Below are positions 6,563-7,869 of a stretch of DNA of 7,869 nt, piece by piece. This stretch comes from Acholeplasmatales bacterium (lineage in GTDB: Bacteria; Bacillota_I; Bacilli_A; Acholeplasmatales; Anaeroplasmataceae): the NCBI GenBank assembly GCA_024696565.1, contig JAILGR010000229.1, positions 1 to 7,869 on the forward strand, read 5' to 3'. The first letter of the stretch is position 1, and every line of letters begins with the position of its first letter. A program made the position numbers and the translations under genes. The notes below the pieces were generated by a model. That model did not search any database and had not been told where the DNA came from. It was given only the letters and a program-made list of their open reading frames with translations.

Positions 6563-6591
6563 TTGATTTGACTCTATTCTTGTTATATAAT
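6563..6591 (+). promoter_or_regulatory. Sigma-A promoter of tRNA-Arg
   Basis: TTGATT (6563-6568, four of six) and a perfect TATAAT (6586-6591) have a 17-base spacer. The start would be about 6598, giving a 21-base precursor leader. A second -35-like hexamer TTGACT at 6568-6573 is only 12 bases from the -10 and is not usable with it. Confidence 0.72.
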
Positions 6592-6598
6592 AAATGAG

Positions 6599-6611
6599 CG
6601 TTTTGAAAACG
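6599..6611. repeat. 13-bp palindrome at the tRNA-Arg transcription start
   Basis: CGTTTT-G-AAAACG is a perfect inverted repeat centred on 6605. It covers the first bases of the predicted transcript and lies just before the mature tRNA. It could be an operator, or a short leader hairpin trimmed by RNase P. It is GC-tipped in an otherwise AT-only stretch. Confidence 0.6.
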
Positions 6612-6618
6612 TATAGTT

Positions 6619-6695
<77 letters not shown>

Positions 6696-6706
6696 TTTAG
6701 AAATTC

Positions 6707-6731
6707 AAGCACTCAATTGAGTGCTTTTTTT
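6707..6731 (+). terminator. Rho-independent terminator of tRNA-Arg
   Basis: AAGCACTC and GAGTGCTT make a perfect 8-bp stem with the tetraloop AATT, followed by a run of seven T's (6725-6731). It lies 11 bases after the tRNA and just before the promoter of the next gene, so the two are transcribed separately. Confidence 0.9.
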
Positions 6732-6738
6732 CTTTTAT

Positions 6739-6767
6739 TTGACAAACAACAAAAATAAGATTACTAT
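6739..6767 (+). promoter_or_regulatory. Sigma-A promoter of the zinc-ribbon membrane protein gene
   Basis: A perfect TTGACA (6739-6744) is followed after 17 bases by TACTAT (6762-6767). TATAAA at 6765-6770 is an alternative -10 with a 20-base spacer. The start would be about 6774, giving a leader of about 27 bases that includes the SD AGAGG (6791-6795). Confidence 0.65.
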
Positions 6768-6800
6768 AAAAAATAGTTATTTAACAAGATAGAGGTTTAT

Positions 6801-7697
6801 ATGAAATTTGAAGAATACGCAGAAAATATAGGCTTTACTTTAGATAATAAAGTATATCAAAGAGATATTAAAGGATACAAAATATATTTAAAAAATTATC
6901 AATACATGATTTTATCAGTTCCTTCTTTCTTTATTCCCCTTGATAAGGAATTAACTAAAGAGGAAATAAAGATTTTACAGGATGCAGCTTATGCTAATGC
7001 TTGTTTTAAAGGGACTACCACAACTAAAGGAGATACTTTAATTGTTACATTACCTGAGGGTAATAAATTAAAAGAGGAAAAACAAAAAATAATGGATGAA
7101 ATTCTAAATAATGTTATTAAAACATTAGAAGAGGATAATTATAAGCCACTTTCTGTTTGTCCTATTTGTAAAAATGAAGCTTCATATTCTTCATTTGGTG
7201 ATAGTTTTATCCCCATTCATGAAGAATGTAAAAATAATTATTTAAATCAATTAAAAGAAAAAGCAAATAATCAAAAAGGATTTAAATTATCTTATTTATT
7301 TGCAATCATTTTAGCAATATTAGGTACATCTTTAGGATTATTAACAGCTTTTTTATTAGCATTTTTTAATAAAGATTATTTTACAGGTTTAATTGCCTTA
7401 GGTCCTATTTTAGGTGCTACTTCTACATTATTAGCTAAAGCACCTAAACAAAAGGTTTTAGATATCATTATAGGATCTATTATTTGTCTTATGGTTTTAG
7501 GTATGGTTTTATTTACCATTTTATATATACCAAGTCAAACTGAAGTATCTATTCAATCATACATTATTGATAATGGCGCTATTGGATTAAGAAAAATAAT
7601 CTTTGGCTCAATATTATCTTTAGCAGGTTTTGGTATTTTAAAATTCTTATCAAAATTCAAAATTAATTATCAAGAAGAATTAAAAAAGTTCGATTAA
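6801..7697 (+). CDS. Uncharacterised zinc-ribbon membrane protein, four transmembrane helices
   Basis: I do not recognise this 298-residue protein. Residues 1-115 form a soluble alpha/beta domain without signal peptide. Next comes a zinc-knuckle-like pair, CPIC (C120, C123) and HEEC (H140, C143), 16 residues apart, expected to bind one metal. A charged linker (144-162) leads to four hydrophobic segments at about 164-189, 193-212, 219-243 and 263-285, and a short Lys-rich tail that is probably cytoplasmic. The layout (sensor-like N-domain, zinc finger, membrane anchor) suggests a cytosolic domain tethered to the membrane, but no catalytic motif is visible. The start is ATG 6801 with AGAGG (6791-6795) 5 bases upstream. 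It is transcribed alone from a near-consensus promoter and its stop lies in a strong bidirectional terminator. Codon use is as AT-rich as its neighbours. The gene is surely real; its function is unknown. Confidence 0.88.
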   Translation: MKFEEYAENIGFTLDNKVYQRDIKGYKIYLKNYQYMILSVPSFFIPLDKELTKEEIKILQDAAYANACFKGTTTTKGDTLIVTLPEGNKLKEEKQKIMDEILNNVIKTLEEDNYKPLSVCPICKNEASYSSFGDSFIPIHEECKNNYLNQLKEKANNQKGFKLSYLFAIILAILGTSLGLLTAFLLAFFNKDYFTGLIALGPILGATSTLLAKAPKQKVLDIIIGSIICLMVLGMVLFTILYIPSQTEVSIQSYIIDNGAIGLRKIIFGSILSLAGFGILKFLSKFKINYQEELKKFD

Positions 7698-7713
7698 TTG
7701 AATCGAACTTTTT
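7683..7713. terminator. Bidirectional terminator between the zinc-ribbon gene and the convergent right-edge gene
   Basis: AAAAAGTTCGATT (7683-7695) pairs perfectly with AATCGAACTTTTT (7701-7713) around the loop AATTG. A- and T-runs at the ends allow termination on both strands. The stop codon TAA (7695-7697) of the left gene lies at the loop, and the minus-strand stop (7712-7714) at the right foot. Confidence 0.88.
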
Positions 7714-7869
7714 ATTTCTTTTTAGGTTCTTCTTTTTTATATAAAAGAATAAAAAAAATAAATTCAATTATACTAAATGCTAGCATAACAAGAATTACTA
7801 TAAAAGAATATTGCTCATATTATTCTGGTAAGAAAAAACCAAATATACCAAAACCAATAAAGAATAATG
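7712..7869 (-). pseudogene. 3' end of a small membrane-protein gene with an in-frame stop
   Basis: The minus strand ending in TAA at 7712-7714 encodes a hydrophobic segment (FIVILVMLAFSIIEFIFFIL) followed by a Lys/Glu tail (LYKKEEPKKK), a typical membrane-protein C-terminus. In the same frame, upstream of a TAA at 7820-7822, is another hydrophobic stretch, LFFIGFGIFGFFLPE, which runs off the window. The two read as one protein with paired membrane helices broken by one stop, which is a single base away from TAT (Tyr). No Shine-Dalgarno precedes the only later ATG (7784-7786), so the 3' part is unlikely to be a gene by itself. A pseudogene, a sequencing error, or two neighbouring genes are all possible. 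It converges on the zinc-ribbon gene and shares its terminator. Confidence 0.4.

Overview
The window comes from a low-GC (roughly 30% by eye) bacterium of the Bacillota, most likely an AT-rich Bacilli-type lineage close to the Erysipelotrichia, RF39 or Acholeplasma end of the tree. The support is a set of Firmicutes-type genes (RarA/YrvN-type ATPase, RNase J, RecU resolvase, MgtE), strong AGGAGG ribosome binding sites, TTGACA/TATAAT promoters often with extended -10 boxes, and U-tract hairpin terminators. All visible Trp codons are TGG and no gene needs TGA read-through, so the standard bacterial code fits. The lineage is inference; the gene calls are not.

Layout, left to right. rarA (+, 98-1327) converges on an RNase J paralogue (-, 1324-3069). 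Their stop codons overlap by four bases inside a shared bidirectional terminator. Next on the minus strand is a small, codon-optimised, stand-alone starch-binding (CBM20-like) protein (3200-3538), with its own terminator and a promoter overlaid by two LacI/CcpA-like pseudo-palindromes. It diverges from recU (+, 3700-4278). recU converges on a minus-strand two-gene operon, mgtE (5057-6460) followed by a 253-residue helical protein of unknown function (4287-5048). Divergent from mgtE is a tRNA-Arg(UCU) gene (6619-6695) with a consensus promoter and terminator. It is followed by a 298-residue zinc-ribbon membrane protein of unknown function (+, 6801-7697). At the right edge is the 3' end of a minus-strand membrane-protein gene, apparently interrupted by an in-frame TAA.

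Most of the window is housekeeping: replication-fork maintenance (RarA), Holliday-junction resolution (RecU), RNA turnover (RNase J), magnesium uptake (MgtE) and translation (tRNA-Arg). The genes do not form one pathway. No CRISPR array, insertion sequence, integrase, phage gene or attachment site is visible, and no stretch of 300 bases lacks a gene.

The most notable observations are three. The RNase J paralogue keeps HxHxDH but has lost the bridging aspartate, the SGHAS motif and the last metal-binding histidine. The cytoplasmic CBM20-like protein has unusual codon usage and a two-operator promoter. Two uncharacterised proteins are present: one apparently translationally coupled to MgtE, one carrying a C-x2-C/H-x2-C knuckle ahead of four membrane helices. 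I do not see a clear multi-gene defence or mobile system here.
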